A DNA stretch of 5,632 bases from Phycisphaerae bacterium (lineage in GTDB: Bacteria > Planctomycetota > Phycisphaerae > Sedimentisphaerales > Anaerobacaceae), in assembly GCA_030609625.1 (NCBI GenBank), contig JAUWBX010000175.1, forward strand, positions 1-5,632, in the 5' to 3' direction. Numbering within the stretch: the first letter of the stretch is position 1; each line of letters begins with the position of its first letter. The notes under the pieces were generated by a model. That model ran no database searches and was not told the origin of the DNA. It saw nothing but the letters and a program-made list of their open reading frames with translations. Position numbers and translations under genes: made by a program. Shown piece by piece: positions 4,473-5,632 of this stretch.

Positions 4473-5384
4473 ATGATTCTTCCAAAAACCATACGTAAAT
4501 TTTTAGCGGTACTCCGAGGCGGTGTTTCCCCTGTCATTATCTTCCTGTCGATAATGCTGGGTTTCTGGTTCGGCCTGGTCCCGGGCTGGTCCGGCCTTCA
4601 CACAGTGCTGATAATCGTGGTGCTGGTATTGAATATACACACCGGCCTTTTCCTTTTGTCAGGCGCATTAGCCAAGTCTCTCTGCTTCGCAGCGGCTCCG
4701 GTCCTGTATCATGTAGGTGCCTGGATTCAAAGTTATCTATCTTTTATATTGCGCTTGTTGGAATCAGTGCCGTTAATAGGAATGACCGATTTCAATAGGT
4801 ACTCCGTGGCAGGTGCCGTTGTCCTTGGCCCAATTATCGGTGGCCTTGCCGGACTGCTTATGGCACGCTCTGTCATAGGCTTTCGCCGTAAGTTGTTAAA
4901 ATTCGAAGAAAGCTCTGATAAATTCAAGAAATGGTATTCCAATCGTTGGGTGCGCATCTTAGACAGGCTGCTGATTGGCAAGCGCACCAAAGACGCCAAG
5001 TCGCTCTTCACCGGAAAAACAAAATATATCCGAAAGGCTGGAATCGCTTTGGCCGTTCTGGTCCTTGCCGCATCAGTGATAGCAACAACCGTAATCAAAG
5101 ACAGCACAATCAAAGATTATGCCTCTAACAAAATGACAAGGGCTAATGGAGCCGAAGTGAATCTCGAGAACCTTAATCTCTCTGCCCTGACAGGTTCCGT
5201 ATCAGCCTTGGGAATACAGGTTACTGACCCCCAGAATCCTCAAAACAATCAAGTCTCAATAGGGAAAGTCGCTGCTGATGCGAGTTTGTACAACTTGTCT
5301 TTGGGCAAACTGGTGATGGAGCAGGTGGAGGTCTCCAATGTCAAATTCGACCAGAAGCGCTCGACGCCGGGCAGTATTGCCTAA
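4473..5384 (+). CDS. DUF2062-like/AsmA-like membrane protein, N-terminal part, ended by an in-frame TAA
   Basis: The 303 residues before the stop look like two units found together in some bacteria as the TIGR03546 and TIGR03545 families; biochemical function is unknown. Residues 1-165 are membrane-rich, with hydrophobic segments near 18-37, 42-62, 62-82 and 112-132, like TIGR03546. A basic stretch (136-186, GFRRK, KWYSNRWVR, KRTKDAK) is followed by another membrane segment (189-208). Residues 225-300 (GAEVNLENLNLS, GIQVTDPQNPQNN, GKLVMEQVEVSNVKFDQ) match the start of an AsmA-like periplasmic repeat region of the TIGR03545 type. ATG 4473 follows AGAGGTG. The protein stops at TAA 5382-5384, far short of the several hundred residues expected. 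The frame continues open beyond it with family-like sequence, so the gene appears broken or recoded. Confidence 0.8.
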   Translation: MILPKTIRKFLAVLRGGVSPVIIFLSIMLGFWFGLVPGWSGLHTVLIIVVLVLNIHTGLFLLSGALAKSLCFAAAPVLYHVGAWIQSYLSFILRLLESVPLIGMTDFNRYSVAGAVVLGPIIGGLAGLLMARSVIGFRRKLLKFEESSDKFKKWYSNRWVRILDRLLIGKRTKDAKSLFTGKTKYIRKAGIALAVLVLAASVIATTVIKDSTIKDYASNKMTRANGAEVNLENLNLSALTGSVSALGIQVTDPQNPQNNQVSIGKVAADASLYNLSLGKLVMEQVEVSNVKFDQKRSTPGSIA

Positions 5385-5632
5385 CCTGATGCCCAGGAAA
5401 AGCCTGCCGTATTTGACCCGTGTGACTTTAAGCTCGAAAATATCGATATTAGCAAACTCGATACGTATTTCAAAGATGCCAAAGCCCTTAAAGAAAAGCT
5501 GCAAAAACTCCGCAAGTGGCTGCCGAAGGCCGATGGCACAAAAACAGCGACTCAGACTAAACAAATACCGCAAAAATATCTTGATTACCTTCAAGCTCGG
5601 GCTGTCGTGTCGGCCTCGCCTCGAATATTGGC
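5385..5632 (+). pseudogene. In-frame continuation of the DUF2062/AsmA-like gene after the stop, open at the window end
   Basis: In the same phase as 4473-5384, all 82 codons after the TAA are open to the window edge. They read PDAQEKPAVFDPCDF, then KLENIDISKLDTYFKDAK, then a helical charged stretch (KEKLQKLRKWLPKAD) and YLDYLQARAVVSASPRIL. This is what the TIGR03545 family carries after its first AsmA-like strand region: an acidic/coiled segment, then a second domain. Codon use matches the upstream part. No convincing start codon with a Shine-Dalgarno lies just after the stop, so a separate gene is unlikely. A nonsense mutation, a sequencing error or site-specific readthrough would all explain it. 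Confidence 0.65.

Noticed and set aside
5382..5384. Genome-wide reassignment of TAA to an amino acid.
   Set aside because: No other gene in the window has an internal TAA, and a recoded TAA would be expected several times in over 1000 codons.
5256..5594. A 112-codon minus-strand frame spanning the in-frame TAA.
   Set aside because: It is opposite the continuous AsmA-like frame. The plus-strand translation is family-like on both sides, whereas this one is not.

Overview
The window looks like an ordinary, repeat-rich stretch of a bacterial chromosome, probably from an environmental planctomycete-like lineage (Phycisphaerae or relatives). That placement is an inference from three things: the style of the HflX protein, a DUF2062-like/AsmA-like membrane protein (the TIGR03546/TIGR03545 type), and the interspersed repeats, which are the kind often seen in such genomes. 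No ribosomal RNA or other firm taxonomic marker is present.

Layout. Positions 1-709 hold no convincing gene. They contain a degenerate ~47-bp tandem array (1-187, running off the left edge), a group of short GC-rich hairpins like REP elements (241-327), an 11-bp inverted repeat (442-479) and another REP-like patch (505-560). Positions 710-2026 encode the ribosome-splitting GTPase HflX, read from a TTG start behind a good Shine-Dalgarno site. Positions 2027-2353 are an AT-rich interspersed repeat followed by a nested inverted/direct repeat region. An IS3-family insertion sequence occupies about 2354-3652. It has orfA (HTH plus leucine zipper) and orfB (DD35E integrase), with an A9 run where the frames meet. 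Ten bases past its right end, on the minus strand, ends a SYLF/YSC84-type lipoprotein gene (3663-4235). A 237-bp divergent intergenic region carries a recognisable promoter for each flanking gene. Rightmost is a large membrane protein gene starting at 4473. It is interrupted by an in-frame TAA at 5382-5384, and the same frame stays open and family-like to the window end.

Functional links. The genes do not form an obvious pathway. HflX is cytosolic ribosome rescue. The lipoprotein and the DUF2062/AsmA-like protein are both envelope proteins and are divergently transcribed, so shared envelope function is possible but unproven. The IS has inserted between hflX and the lipoprotein gene without visibly breaking either.

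I see no evidence for a new defence, CRISPR or biosynthetic system. The points most worth checking are the in-frame stop in the right-hand gene, the unusual frame relation between orfA and orfB, the stem that covers the orfA ribosome binding site, and a short CC(T/C)TACGG hairpin motif shared by the left-hand repeats and the 3' end of orfB.
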